64,000 bases of DNA, taken from the NCBI GenBank assembly GCA_029204225.1, contig CM055113.1, forward strand, positions 3,115,194 to 3,179,193. The letters run 5' to 3'. The notes under the pieces were generated by a model. That model was given only the letters and a program-made list of their open reading frames with translations. It searched no databases and had not been told where the DNA came from. This document shows positions 47,486 to 61,409 of the stretch, piece after piece. The position numbers and the translations under genes are program-made. Within the stretch, counting starts at the first letter, position 1; each line of letters begins with the position of its first letter. The DNA is from Diphasiastrum complanatum (lineage: Eukaryota > Streptophyta > Lycopodiopsida > Lycopodiales > Lycopodiaceae).

Positions 47486-48224
47486 GGCACATGACCAGTC
47501 GCATTGGCTATTTCGAGGCCTATACACCTTACAGTACCTAGAAATATATTCACCTTGGCAACAATAGCACACAAGCTATTAAAGGTGAAGGTACTGTAAG
47601 CTTAAGCTTTGCAAATGATCAGTCTAAGATACTTTCTAAAGTCCTGTATGTACCAAATTTATCTACGAATCTGCTCTATGTAAGCAGAATCACAGATCTA
47701 GGACATAGAGTAGAATTTAAATGTGATCAGTGCAAAGTAGTTAATAGGAAATGCAAGATCCTAGCACTCGGAAAGAGACATGGATACTTGTATAAATTAA
47801 GTCATTTTTTTTCTGCCTCTAGTCAGGCGCTCAGTACTTCTATTCATGCAAATAAAAGTTTACTTTGGCATTATAGACATGGTCACTTGAATCATGCTAC
47901 TGTACAACAAATGTCTAGACAATCTATTGTTCTTGATCTCGACTATCTTCATGATAAAGTCGAGTTACCTATCTGTCAAGACTGTCTAGTTGGTAAACAG
48001 ACTAGAAAACCATTTAAATCAAGCCATCAACATATTGCTAGAGGATTGCTAGACGTTGTACATTCAGACATTTGTGGCTCGATGAAAAATCCTTCGTTGA
48101 AGGATGCAAAATATTTTATGGCCTTTATTGATGAATTTTCTAGAAGGATTGTGGTGTACTTCATAAAGAAGAAATCAGAAGCCTTCAACTGCTTCAGAAT
48201 CTTCAAGGAGCGTGCAGAGAAGTC
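47486..48224 (+). pseudogene. copia protease tail to integrase start (unit C)
   Basis: As 1491-2229, with replacements such as SSQALS for SSLALS and RRIVVYF for RRTVVYF. Confidence 0.85.
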
Positions 48225-49259
48225 AATTATACCACTACCGAACGTGAAGCCTTGGCAATGGTATATGCGATTCAGAAGTTTCGCCACTATCTTCTGGGAA
48301 AAGTTTTTGCCTTCTTCACTAATCATCAGGCACTGTTATACCTCATTAACAAGACTTGCACGACAGGTTGTATCACTAGATGGATCCTATTACTACGAGA
48401 ATTTGAGTTTAGAATCGTGGTTCATAAGGGAGTTCAATATTTTCTAGCAGATCATCTGTCGCGAATCCCTAACCTACCCACCCCCCCCCAATATGACCTC
48501 AGGATCCACATTGTGGACGAGAAGACAGCCTTCTTGCATGGTGAGTTAGACAAAGAGGTCTACATGGATCAACCCCCAAGATATGTCTCGAATTCACTTC
48601 CTAATTATGTATGTAGAATGCATAGGAGTATCTATGGTCTAAAGCAGTCAGCTCGACAATGGTCCAAAAAGAAAGATCAAGCCCTGAAATCCTTGGGCTT
48701 CAAGCCATTGATGGCCTATTCCAATGTGTATGTAAGAATTATAGATGGGAAGATTATCATTGTGGTTGTGTATGTGGACAACACTCTCATACTCTACAAG
48801 AGTGAGAGGCTGATTGCTAAAGTGAACAATGACATCTCGAAATATTTCAAGATTGTAGATTTGGGAGAAGCCAGGTGCTACCTTGTCTTCCAGATTGATA
48901 GAGACTTTGAGGGAGGTAAATTGTACATTCATCAGTCCAGATACACCCAGAAAATCCTAGAGGATTTTGGGATGTTGAATTGCAAAGGAGCGAATACTCC
49001 AATGCTTGCAAAAATAGTACTGACGAACAAAAATTGTTCGAGGACTGAAGAAGAGAGAGAGTTGATGCAGGTCACACCTTATAGAAAACCGATAGGATCA
49101 TTGATGTACCTTGCAGATAACACACATCCTAAAATTGCTTATGCTATGTTCAAGATGAGCCAATTTTGCATGAATCCAAGCTCGGCACATTGGAAGATTG
49201 CAGCAAATTTTGCAGTATCTTCAATTAGCAAGGGATTTTCATTTGTGTTATTGTCGTGA
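48225..49259 (+). pseudogene. gypsy RNase H / copia RT chimera (unit C)
   Basis: Same fusion and 335-codon frame from 48252. TNH and YVDN are again present. The C run differs slightly (PTPPQY for PPPPQF) without breaking the frame. HGEL is closer to the usual copia HGxL than the HDEL of A and B. Confidence 0.85.
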
Positions 49260-49836
49260 TGCAGGGTTCCAGATGATTTCCTACAGTGATGCTAGCTGGG
49301 CATCCCTCAAGGACGACTATAAAAGTGTCTAAGGAGGATGCACCATTGCGTCAGGAGCAGCAATTCTCTGGGTCAGCAAGAAATAAACCATTGTACCTCA
49401 GTCATCCTGTGAAGCAGAGTACGTTGCAGCAGCAAAGATGGCCAATGAAATAATATGGCTCAAATAGTTCCTTGACAACTTGGGCAAAACGAGAAACAAA
49501 CCTTTGGTTTTGTAGATCGACAACACATCTGCAATGTATCTGACAAAAGACCTTGTGTTTCACTCAAATACAAAACACATCGCGATCAAGTACCACTTGA
49601 TCAGGGATCTGATTGGGAAGAAGATGTTGCAAACTACCTTCATTGGAACGAAAGACATGGCTGTTGACATTTTCACAAAGGCCTTAGACAAAGGTCTGTA
49701 CGATAAACAGAGGAGCAGTGTTGGAATCGTCAAGCTATCATGCTTTGAGAGGGAACTGAAGAAACGAAATGTTTCTATTGCCAAAACTTTGCTAGCTTTC
49801 AATCATGAACCTTTCACAAAAGATGACAAGACATGA
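49260..49836 (+). pseudogene. copia RNase H with stops (unit C)
   Basis: As in A and B; one of the shared stops is TAA instead of TAG. The distal open piece is 49534-49836. Confidence 0.85.
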
Positions 49837-49913
49837 CACGACACGACACAATACGAAATTAGTCATGCTCCTCAACTAACGAAGAAGATCAGCCAAGTAC
49901 CATGGGGTACAAA

Positions 49914-50504
49914 TGTCAGATCAGATATCATGACATCAGCAAATGCACTCTACATCGTGGCTAATCTACCACTCTTGTAATTTGTGATTAGTTGTAGATG
50001 TTTAATCACTCTAATCTAGAAGTTACACGGCACAACTATATACTTTCTGTTTGATGAATAATATAGTATGCTAGTAAGCAAAACAAGAATTCAGAAGACA
50101 AAAATATAGAATACATGTCCACGAGACAATTTTGTAATAGGATTTGTAGATCCAGAAGTCTACTAGTAAGCGAGATGCAATTCATGAGAGAACTGTATTT
50201 CTATCACACCAACGCACTGCGTGGATCTGTCATGCAGTGCTTGAAGAATCAAGAAGATCAATAGATAATTTTGTAGTTGTTGCGCACATTATTATTCTAT
50301 ATGATTGTATGATCTTGAATGTATTTTTGTCTGCTGCTATTTGTGTGTTTGATTCACTTGCTCATTTAATTTTGCAATTCGATTTCATATTGTTGAATGC
50401 TATATTATTCTGTTAATGTAGAATAGCAGTGTCTGTTACTCTTTGAAAGATTGTAGGAATGATATAGCCGATAGTGGCCAGCAATCATATCTGAATTCCT
50501 GACA
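49914..50504 (+). repeat. copia 3' LTR (unit C)
   Basis: TGTCAG...CTGACA, 591 bp. Confidence 0.6.
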
Positions 50505-50695
50505 AACTAATCTTGTTCACGAATCCTTTCGCATTGTGCTTCGCTTCACAATCACATGGGTATAAGGAAATAATTCGAGTTTCATGAAATTGTTCATGAA
50601 TCGTTCGAGATTTTGTTTTATCAGTTTCTCACCAGAGTTTTTCTAGCAAGAATTTGCATTTTCTAAGTGCATTTCTTGCATCATTTACATAGCAT

Positions 50696-51859
50696 TTGAC
50701 TCACACTAAGCAAATTCTTGGTAATAGATGGAATAAACAAGACATCCTCGAAATGAACATTCCTATTTGCAGAAAGATAAATAGGACTTGTGCCAATCCC
50801 TTTGATTGCACACTCACCATCATTGGCCGTTTAGATCACCCTCTTGTCATCTCCATATGCCAACAAAGAAGTGAAGTACTCATGTGAGAACTTGCTCCAC
50901 TATCAATCCACCAAGGATCTAGATCTCCATCATTAACAAGCATACATGAAGATATCACAAAAGCATCATCATTTGCATCTTGAACATCCAAACCATTCTC
51001 ATCAAGAGTAAGATTACCTTGCTTGTCTCCTTGATCTCTCTTCTTCTTGTAGCACTCACTTGCAAAGTGTCCTTTGATGCCACAATAGAAGCATTTGAGC
51101 TTTGCTCTATCCTTCTTTTTGCCAATTGATCTTGCCCTTGAGACCACTTACTTTTGCTTTTGCCCTTGATGAAGATAGCCTCCTCTTGATATAGATCTAC
51201 CTCTTGCTTGAAGCCTATATTCTTCATTGACCAAGATCTCTTAAAGATCAATCAAACTTGAAAAAGTTCTTTGAATAGCAAAGACTTGAACAATTTTAGC
51301 ATGAGCATCTAACAATCCATTAAGAATAACTTGAACAAGCTCTCCTTCCTTAATGCTTTCATCAATGCAAGACAACCCATCATTCAATGCTTTCATCCTC
51401 AAAAAAAAAGTACTTGGACTTTCTTCATTCTTTTGCAAACAAGAATAGATTTTTTCTCCTAGAGTTCAACACTCTAGAAGTAAACTTGGATTCATGAAGC
51501 TTCTTCAATGAATTCCAAGCTTCCAAAGATGATGTGCACTTACCAACTTCCTTGAGAAGCTCATTGGTAACATTCATCTTTATCATGTGTAGAGCCTTCT
51601 TGGCCCTCTTGTCATACCTCACTTGATCTTGTTGTGTTGTTGGTCTCTCCTCCAAATCTAGAATAGTATCCAAAGCATCATTCATCTCAAGAAGTGACTC
51701 CATCCTCACTTTCCACAATGAATAATTACTTGAGGTAAGCCTATCATTGGCTTCCAACATGACTCCAATTGAGGTTGCCATGTAGCAATGACATGATCTT
51801 CTTTTTAAACCTATTTCAGTGCACAAAGAACTCCTTTGAACAACAACAAATGCTTTCAA
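50696..51859 (-). pseudogene. copia stub 1, gag to protease (unit C)
   Basis: As 4701-5863. One more A in a run near 51400 opens a 65-codon middle gag piece (51241-51438, RMKALNDGLSCIDESIKEGE). The leader and primer-binding site are 51860-52382. Confidence 0.85.
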
Positions 51860-52382
51860 AAGAAATCACAAAGATTTGAAACTATCTCAAAAATTCTCTT
51901 CTAGCACTTATACCAAGCAAATCGACACATAGAATCATGGAATCTTGATCAACCTATGATCTACCCTCAATCTAATGACTTTTGCCACTTCCTAAGATTG
52001 AAATACACTCAAATAAAGTCCAAGAACCTCACTATTTAGAGATCCAATCAAAACTAGGCTTTTGTCGAAATCACAAAAGGTTGACTTTTCCAATCTACAT
52101 GCAAATGCTGAAATTTTGATTATACAATCTAACAGCCACCACTAGGGCTAATCCAATGATGCATAAATTGGCCAAATCCAATATGTGTAATCATAAAATG
52201 GAATTGATCAAGTTTGAAAACCTGTATAGGGTTTTGATCTACAAAAGATCCAATCTACAAATACAAAAAACTCGATTTTGGTGTGGAATCCCCTCTAGCA
52301 TGCTCTAGTCTTGATATCTTCACCAAATCATTGATAGAACTAATTTCCTCCTTCAAAACCTGAAACACAAGCTCTAATAGCA

Positions 52383-52590
52383 TGTGAAAGATTTCAGATC
52401 ATTATGATCCAATCCACTTGAAAGATCATTGGTTAGAAAGAGAAATACACTACCAATCTCACCAATGTAAAAAAATCAGCATCTACACACAAAATGAGAT
52501 GCAAACACTATTAGAACTTGATCAAACTTGAATGAAATGATAAAGTGTTGTTGCTGACCGTACAAAACCACCAAGGTATTGTATTTCACA
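52383..52590 (-). repeat. copia LTR 1 (unit C)
   Basis: TGTGAAA...TTTCACA, 208 bp. Confidence 0.6.
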
Positions 52591-52622
52591 CGTATGGATC
52601 CAAAAATAACAAACATAGATCA

Positions 52623-53047
52623 TTCTACACATAAAATTGCATGCAATCACAAGCATAGTGCACCAATGGATAGTCGAACCGAGAGAACCATGTATAAGCA
52701 TGATCTTGTATATCCATTTGCAAGTGATAGGTGCATCTTACCATCAGGTATCTCAACCAAGTTACACGTCCTATTTTTCATTATAGCTTCACGCCACTCC
52801 TTGTGCTCCTTTGCTTTATCAAAAGTTTTTGGTTCTTAAGCCTTGAGAATAGAACCCAGAAGGGCTACATTCATCTCTAATCTTGCAGGAGGTTCTACTT
52901 GATCTTCTAAGCTCTCCCTGCTCACTTGATTCAGGAGTATCTCCCTTATTAGCATCACTTGTTACTTACAAGTACCACTTAGGCACTCTCCTAGGAATCT
53001 CATTATTGACCCTGTCTTTTCCAAACTGAAATTGGATGTTCCTCACA
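52623..53047 (-). pseudogene. copia RT start fragment (stub 2, unit C)
   Basis: As 6627-7071, but with a 21-bp in-frame deletion near 52783 and a stop created in the linker near 52970. Confidence 0.75.
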
Positions 53048-53226
53048 CGTGTCTAAGCACCTGATTCCGTGCAATACCAAGTCAGACCCAATCAATGTCC
53101 TTTTGATCTCTTTTGATCCAAGATTGAACAAGATAGCTAGGAAAATGGGCCTTGACAACTTCTAGCTCAAGATTGATGAAAAAAATTTCACTTAGATGGA
53201 CCAAAATGCATGGTAACCTTAGGTAG

Positions 53227-53975
53227 GCTTTGATACCATTTTGAATTCACACGTGTGGATTGTCCACAACATTTACTTGTGATCTCCTAAGGTGTGTAGA
53301 TGCACCAAGATCAAGATTAGATTGAGATTCAAGATCAATCTTAGATCCTATGGCAAAAACACACTACTACATGCATTCAATCACTTCCAACTCTCACTCA
53401 CATGTGTAGGAAGTGTTCAAAAAATAATCTAAGTAAAACCAAGCTGCTCTCCTCGAGTAGAGAGATAAAAAGCATCATGAGCTCTCGGGTAAAGAGAGAA
53501 AGCTAGAAATCCAATAACTCACAAAATCCATAAAATCACCAAATCAATTAGCTTCAAAATGAGGAGTACAATGATACTAGTAGACCCACGAGCTACCACT
53601 ATGCTTAACTATGATTGGACCATACTTTGTCAACTCTTGATCCTATTGGACCATTGATCCATGCACCTCTTAATTCTATTGGACTATATTCAAGCACACC
53701 TCAATTTCCTATTGGACCTCACAAGGTTCCACCTCTAAATCCTATTGGACCTCTTGGAATTCATCAAACAAAAGCTCTACACTTGTCTACACTCTAATTG
53801 GGACGTGTTTAGCCTCTTACTCTATTTTGGCTCAATAGTGGCATTACAAGTGGAAATGCATAATTTGCCATCTATGCCAAATTTATTCCTATCAACATCC
53901 TACACCTAGATGCTTGATGTAAAAAAAAAAAGACCCCTATATCTAACATAGATAATCTTTTTCAATTCTTCACAT
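53227..53975 (-). repeat. copia LTR of stub 2 with PBS (unit C)
   Basis: Primer-binding site 53227-53238, LTR 53242-53975, TTGGAC minisatellite kept. Confidence 0.55.
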
Positions 53976-54687
53976 AATGCCTGGATGCTTCTGCTTTCCA
54001 TTGGTCTTCTTTTTGCCCTTGAATGAGAAATTGGCTTCCTCATCACCATCCTGCAAAGACAAGGAACTCATCCTAGATTTTGCATGGAGCATCCTACACT
54101 CTTCAACCACTAATACACTGTGAAGTTTTTCTATAGTTGGCAAAGTGTCTTTCTTGGATGGCAAAACTTTGGACCAAATTTGCAAAGTCATCTTCTAGAC
54201 CATTAAGAACAATTTGTACAAGCTCTCCATCATGAATCTTCTCTCCAATGGAAGCCAACTCCCTATTTAGAGACTTGATTCTGAGTACATAATCCTGTGC
54301 ACTCTCCTCACTTCTCTTCATGCTTTGCAAAATCTGATTTCTAAGCATGAGTACTCTTGAAGTGTTACTAGATTCATAGATTGATTTTAAAGACTCCCAA
54401 GCCTCTTCAGCACTAGTACATGCTGATACTTCTCTCAACAAATCATTGCTCACATTCATCTTCACACAATGAAGTGCAAGCCTAGATCTCTTCTTGTATC
54501 TAGCTAACTCCTGTGCACCTAGAGGTTCATCTTCATCTTCAATCAAGAACTCATGAAGGTCTTGGAGCACCAAGAGTGACTCCATCCTAACCTTCCAAAT
54601 AGCATAATTTGTAGAATTCAATCTCTCACTAGCTTCTAGAAGGTATGCTCCAGCACATCCCATCTTACTAGTGACTTCTACAAACAA
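53970..54687 (-). pseudogene. copia stub 3 gag (unit C)
   Basis: 194 codons open from 54687: no TAG, but with the 4-bp insertion that shifts the frame near 54150. The leader with tandem duplication is 54688-55470. Confidence 0.85.
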
Positions 54688-55470
54688 GAAATAGATTTGA
54701 TTGACTTGAAACTCACAAAGGTCTCACACTTGCAGTGTTTCACTCAAATTTGATTTCTAATCCAACAAATGGACTTATAATCACAGTTCTATCACTCCCT
54801 CACAAAGCTGGAATGAAGATAAGATGAAGTGAAAACTACTTTCAAACAAATCTTGCCAAGAAGTGGATTTGATTGTCTCTAGAAACTCACTAAGGTCTCT
54901 CTCTTGTAGTTTTTCACTCAAATTAGTTTTCTAATCCAACAAATGGACTTATAATCTCAGTTCTAGCACTCCCTCACAAATTTGGAATGAAGATAAAATG
55001 ATGTGAAATCTACTTACAATCAAATCTTGCCAATTTTGGCTATTTTGGACAAAAAAATGACTTAATCTCTTTCTTCCTTCTTGGTGTACTTTCAAGACCT
55101 GTTTTTAACCTTAAGAGGACTTGAACTCAGCCTAGATTAATTAGATTCCATGAAACAAATTCAAATCTAATCAATGGCAAATGATCTTGGTAGATTATCC
55201 TAGGATCTCCACCAAAAACTACACCAACAGCTCACAAATTGAATTATTTTGGATCAAATGAATACCATGCATTAAATGCAGGTTCAGAGGTGCCCACACA
55301 TGTGGACAGTACGGATTTGGACCCCTACCAAGTTTGGGATCAAATCTCCTCACCAAAATCAAGATTCTAGGGGCTTGCCCTCTCAATACTAGTTTTTAGC
55401 ACCAAAACTTGCTAAAAATGGATTTGCATTAGATCAATGGCTTATGCTCTTGTACTTGGATCTAATACCA

Positions 55471-56171
55471 TGTGAAATTACTGTACTTTAGGACCATAAA
55501 TGGATTTACAAAAGATCCACAAGAGTGATTGGATGCTTGCTTAACAATCTATCAGAAAACTAGACACAAAAAAGTTGACCTAGATTGGCAATTTGGCAAA
55601 CAACAAGCATTAACAATGACAAGCATTGATCAACATTGAAATCCGAGCCCACACTCGTGTACTACAGGCTGTAGTACGGCCTTCAACCTGAGAAACAGGT
55701 AGAAATTGATTTGGTTTCATTTGGATCACAAAAACTCAATGTACATAGTGAACTAGCTTGAGATTGCCAATGAGCTATGAAAATTTTCTATCTTCTCACT
55801 ATGGAGAGAGGGAATACATAGCAAATTCGACTTCTTTCTTGAAGTTAGGTGGATTTCCAGCATGTAATAAGGAAGTTAACTCACTCTCCTTGAGCTAAAA
55901 TGAAACCTTAGTCTATTTCCTAGAGTTATGCTTGGTAGGTACCTAGTTGGTCAAATTTTCACCTTAAACTTAGGTGTAGGTCCTATAAAGTAGGGATGAC
56001 CACCAAATAGACATGACCAACTCTCTTGACTTGACCTAACCTATATTAGGAGTGGGTTGCCACGTGGCATCTTGGCCTTACATGTGTGGAACCCAATTAT
56101 ACACAATATTTACAATGTTCCACATGGTCTTTGATCAAGCTAGATTTGCCAATTTTTGGCAATTCTTCACA
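55471..56171 (-). repeat. copia LTR of stub 3 (unit C)
   Basis: TGTGAA...TTCACA, 701 bp. Confidence 0.6.
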
Positions 56172-56173
56172 TT

Positions 56174-57281
56174 AATGGAGTAGATGGCATTTTCCGGACT
56201 AGAACAATGACCTCTACAGAAGATATTGTATGGATACAATTTGACAAGCATGAAATAGGTAAAAAAAACTCGAGAAAATTATAGACATATGTACAAAACC
56301 ACTAACATAAACAAAATATGGACTCCAATACATCGACTTACGAAAGAATTTCAAATTGGCCAATCCGTATTTAATAAAATTACAAGAAAACAATTTCCAA
56401 TCAGAATAGCAATAGCAAGAACAATACACCGAGCACAAGGTCTAACAATAACCGAACTAGCATTTAATCCCATAAAAGTTTCAAAACATGGTTTGATTTA
56501 CACAGCTCTAACACGTGTTAAAAAACCAAAGAATTTATACAGCACATCGCCATTAATTTATGAACACTTTAAAATCGATATATCTGTCCAACAAGAAATG
56601 ACACATCTCAAAACCACCGCAAAATGGACCTCCCATATTCCGAATATGTATACATACACAAAAACACATCTTATTATTCAATCACTGAACACGAGATCAT
56701 TATCTAAATACAAATACAGTATTCTAAATGACCATAATCTAATGGCATCAGACATATTGTGTTTACAAGGAACACGAACCCCTCATCATGAACAACTTTT
56801 TGCAACAATCTTTGAAACCTTTTACAATTATGCTTTTATAGGATCAACACTATTGTATTGTAAAACTCAACACCTTGAACACATTGAATTATGTAATACA
56901 TTGCACATTGAAATCATTCATGCCACATTCACTTATAAAACCTACAGTATACACATACTTGCAATATACAGACAACCAAATTCTAGCATTTCCACATTTA
57001 TTGAACAATTAAACACACTACTTACCAACATTCCAAAAACCATGCCAATTGTTATAATTGGCGACATGAATATTGATACATTAAGCATAAATACCAATTT
57101 CCAAAAACTTGCGTCCATTATGTTTCAACATAATATACAACTAACTTTCAAACAAGTAACCACTATATATGGCACACACTTGGATCATGTCTGGACAAAT
57201 ATAAAAAATTCAAAAAATCTATCAGGATCTACATACGCTTATTGGTCGGATCATTCACCCATATATTACATATGTAATTAA
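56174..57281 (+). CDS. Helentron C-terminus: helicase end plus endonuclease (unit C)
   Basis: The 330-codon frame from 56289 is almost the same as at 16208-17200 and has motifs V and VI and GDMN, LDHV and SDH. One notable change is LQGT in place of LQET (near 56768), which removes the catalytic glutamate of the endonuclease. The upstream helicase part is again shifted by the A run. Confidence 0.8.
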
Positions 57282-57326
57282 AAAACCTTGAACAAAGTGC
57301 AATTTACCACTTATTGCAAAGGTACG

Positions 57327-57348
57327 GCCTCGTGGCTTGCCACAAGGC
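57327..57348 (+). other. Hairpin 3' of Helentron frame (unit C)
   Basis: Same GCCTCGTGGC TT GCCACAAGGC stem as in A2, 46 bp after the stop. Absent from A and B because of the 356-bp deletion. Confidence 0.4.
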
Positions 57349-58000
57349 ACTTGTTTATATAATGTCAAATAACTTCAAGTTTGAAGGCCTGTTTTTAACT
57401 TCTAAGAAAGTATTATGAAAAAACTCATTAATTATTACAATGACTGCAATATTTATGATTCTTGAGCAGTGAGAGATTGCAAAGCTAACAACTATATTCA
57501 CTGAAAGAAGTAATTGCAGTTTTCAGATTTAATAATTCTGTGAGGCCTTTATATGATTTTATATAAGGAAAATGAACTAAACCTTATAATGGCCATAACT
57601 TTTGCATTTCAAGTCGGATTTAAATGAACCGAAAAGCAAAAGTGAGTAGAATCACGTGATGAATCTATTATTGCAGAAAGAAACAGTTTTTGAATAATTG
57701 ATTGGAGGTTACTAAGCTATCAGGAATTTAATAAAGAACAAGTCCTACAGTCGGATATATAATAAGTCTTTATTATATCTATATCAGCTTTTTGGAACAT
57801 ACAAGCTGAATATTATCCCCAAAATTGTTGGAACACACAATTTGGGATGTTACTTTGAAGATAAAAAAGAGGAAACATTGTTGAAACATACAATGTTGAT
57901 GCCATACTGATACTTGTACTTGAGTGGTTTTAAATAACGAAAATTGAGTAAATATACTATGAACTAATATAAAGTTACTGGGAAACAAGGATGGGATGTC
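57349..58000. other. Helentron 3' flank to gypsy LTR (unit C)
   Basis: AT-rich, no gene. Includes the perfect CTTCAA/TTGAAG hairpin near 57373. Confidence 0.4.
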
Positions 58001-58407
58001 TGTTACTATAAATTGTTGAAACTTTCATCAAATCCCTGAACATGATCGTAGAAGCATACTCAATTTTCTATCAGAATTATACTATCAAGAATCAATTATC
58101 TATATATATATATTAACATTGAGTACACATTAGATGAAGAGTGTTGGGCTACTGTAGATAGTGAGATTAGTGAAACTATTACTGACTTGTTACCTGAAGG
58201 TAGCTATTCTATTTTAGCCCCGTTACATTTATGAAGAGTTTGGAACACTCTTTTATATAAAATACGGTGTATCCTATAAAGATTCAGGATTGACAGATAC
58301 AGAATCATTGATACTCGCGTAAAGTGAGATCCGATACTTGATTTTTCTGGTTTACCCCTTTGAACATTTCTAGTTAGTTCAATCCCTTGCTAGAAAATAG
58401 TTTAACA
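58001..58407 (+). repeat. gypsy-type LTR candidate (unit C)
   Basis: TGTTA...TAACA, TATATAAAAT box, then TTGGTGTGTCTGCCAGG. A 27-bp segment after it (about 58508-58534) is missing in the other units. Confidence 0.4.
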
Positions 58408-58700
58408 TTGGTGTGTCTGCCAGGAGCCAAGATTTGAGAAGGGATAAGATTTGTATTTGATGGCCATTTATCCTCTCCCATGAAAAGTACAAATGATGGA
58501 TTTTATTAAGATGAAAATTGTGCTACAAAATTTATAGGATTTTATTCTACCAAGAATGAAAATGAACTCCAAAACAAATTGGGTGTTAAGATTTATTTTA
58601 TGATTGTGTGATTCTCTCTTTTAATTATTTTGAATGACTTGATATGGGTCTATTGAATGAATTCTATGATTTTGGGATCTATATTATCTTTTTGATATAA

Positions 58701-61409
58701 TTGAAATATATAGGAGAGGTTTTTACTTATCTTGCAAAAACAAGAACCATGGATGATAGTTTGTTATATGAGCATTTTGGAAACATGGATGTGGAAGCTA
58801 TACATCCACCATCCAATGAAGTAAATGTCATCTATCAACTCATTTCATGGGTATCTAGCATCATAATTGATGATGTGATTGATTTGAGAGAGAAACAATT
58901 GTTATATAAAGAGCGTCCTATAGCTTCTCAATTCCTTGAGTGTGATGAAAAGAGTTGTATACTCCAAGTTGATGAATATGAAAATTTTCAGAATAATAAT
59001 CGTGAAAAGATACTAGATAACCCCCATATTCAAGAAGAATTTGATACAACAAATCATGAACTATACCAATCATTGAGTGTGACAAGTGGATCCTCAATTA
59101 TTGATTGGAAAGAATTTTCTTTTAATAAAGACTATTAGCAAAATCAAGATGAAAAGACTATTGATACCGATGAGGTGCTAATAGAAGATACAAATGATAC
59201 AAAGACAAGTGATGATCACTCAATTGATAAAGAAGAGAATTTGAGTTTTGTTGTTGAACTGACACACAATTATTTGGAGGAAATAACCCTTGAGGATAAC
59301 ATGATTAAAGATGGGATTGAAAACACAGATGATAATCTCCTATATGATAAGGCTCAACCATTACAGGGTGAAAATAAATTTGACGGTTATGAAAGTATAA
59401 AAAGAACTGGATTTGAAAACCTTCTAATGAATTGTAGTGAGCATAAAGATTTGCTACCTTATAGTAAGGAAAAACAAATGTTATTGTTCACTAAAGAGAG
59501 TGAAATGTTGCAAAGAATATGGTATATGAAATGGAAACCTATTTCCATGAAAAAGAGAGTAACGATTAAGAAATTATTATTACCCAATAATCTTGGTTGG
59601 GATATGTTACAGGAGTTCAGAAAATTGTCTAGATATGACATTATTGATATGTATCCTGACAACTTTGATTATGAGAATGAAACATATGGATATGGTTAAT
59701 GATAAATCTCAGGAAAATTATACTTCTAATACACATTTGATAGGTTTTAATATGGATGATGATTCAAACATTAATTATATGAGTGAAGATCTAAGTGAAA
59801 CAGTTCAAGCATCATATGAACAATGTGATCAACTAAATTCAAACAATTTTTGTATTGATCGTATCGATGATAATCATCATTGTGATATAGACCTTGATGC
59901 AATGAGATCCATAGTCAAGATAAAGGATTATATCAATTCTGATGATATCAACTATGGAAGTGTAGTAGATAATTCCCTGATCCAAGAAGAATATACTTTT
60001 GAAAAAAATGTCAACAAGATCTAAAAGAATATATAGTTGATTATGATCGAGTATTGATAGAGGATGGTTTTGATAGTGATATTAGCATATATGAGAAAAT
60101 TGATGAAGAGAATATCATATTATTAAATGATGACATATGTCATGAATGCAAAGAAAAAGTGAGACTTGGAAAGATATTAACTGATAATGAAGTTCTATGT
60201 CAAACTAAATTACATTTGAAAGAAAACAATGAAGAAGAGGATAACCTTTGTGAGGATGATTCCATAGACTTACAAGCGAGAGTTCTTGAAAAAACCATTG
60301 CTAAAGTAATGAATGAAAGGAGACAACCAATAAATATTTTGTATAACACTACTAGGTTGCCTAAGTTAAGGGGTTTGTTGCCAGAATGTAGTGGCACATT
60401 GAATGAGGATGCTGATAGACACATACAAGTGTTTAATACATTTTGCTTTATCAATAGAATATATGATCCTGGCCATGAACTAAGGTTGTTTGTTATGACT
60501 TTGAAGGGAGAAGCTATACATTGGTATCATAATTTACCTTTGGATTCCATTACTACTTTGGAGGAGTTCTACACCCTATTTATTAAGCAGTTGAGACCTC
60601 CTTGTGATATAGCTGAGCTAGTATCTACATTGTCAACCATGCAACAAAAACCAATGGAAACTATACAACAATATGCTCGTCATTTTAAAGAATTGGTTTT
60701 TCAAGTGAATAAAATGACTAACTTGTATGAACTCATAAGACTGTCTTTCTTTTTGATAGGATCAAAACGTGATATTCAAATAGATGTTCGCCAATCTATT
60801 CCCTTTACTTTGGATGAGGCTATATGTAAAGCCAAAGCCATTGAGCTAGCCATTTTAGTCACAAATCAGTGCCAACCTATAGTGATACCATTGGGAGAAA
60901 ATGATACTATAGCAAGATGTCCATCCCACCTTTTAGATAAAGAAAATATGGAATTTGATGGAGTTCATTTCTCAATGATGAATCAACTATTGGATTTTAA
61001 AATAAATCCACCAGAATAAAATACTAGAATCTTGGATTCTAGATGTAGAAGTAGAAGTGCCAATACAGATATGGATGATATGAAATAAGTGTTGAAAAAG
61101 TGTATGGATAACATGGATAGAACTATATCTTCTTTATCTTCGGATGTGAAGCTTCTAAAAAGTCAACATCAATCTTTAAAAAGTGTGAAAATGGAAAATG
61201 AATCACTATGTCAAAATTGTTTGATGAAAGATAACATGAACAATGATATGATGAACCGTTTATATGGGTTTAATGAAGATACAAAACCTTCATTCTATTG
61301 TGGAAAATGTGAAGGAGCATGGTTAGCTGACAGAGGGAGGCATGGAAAAATAATGTTGAATGTTGATGATGATGACGGTTATCCAGATAACAAGTTTGAT
61401 CATGGATAA
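58701..61409 (+). pseudogene. gypsy-type gag-only polyprotein (unit C)
   Basis: Pieces 58701-59138, 59175-59699, 59593-60024 and 60054-61019. Two extra stops (CAA to TAA near 61017, GAA to TAA near 61085) split the last frame into 321 codons and a 106-codon tail (61089-61409). The Retrotrans_gag core is kept. Confidence 0.75.
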
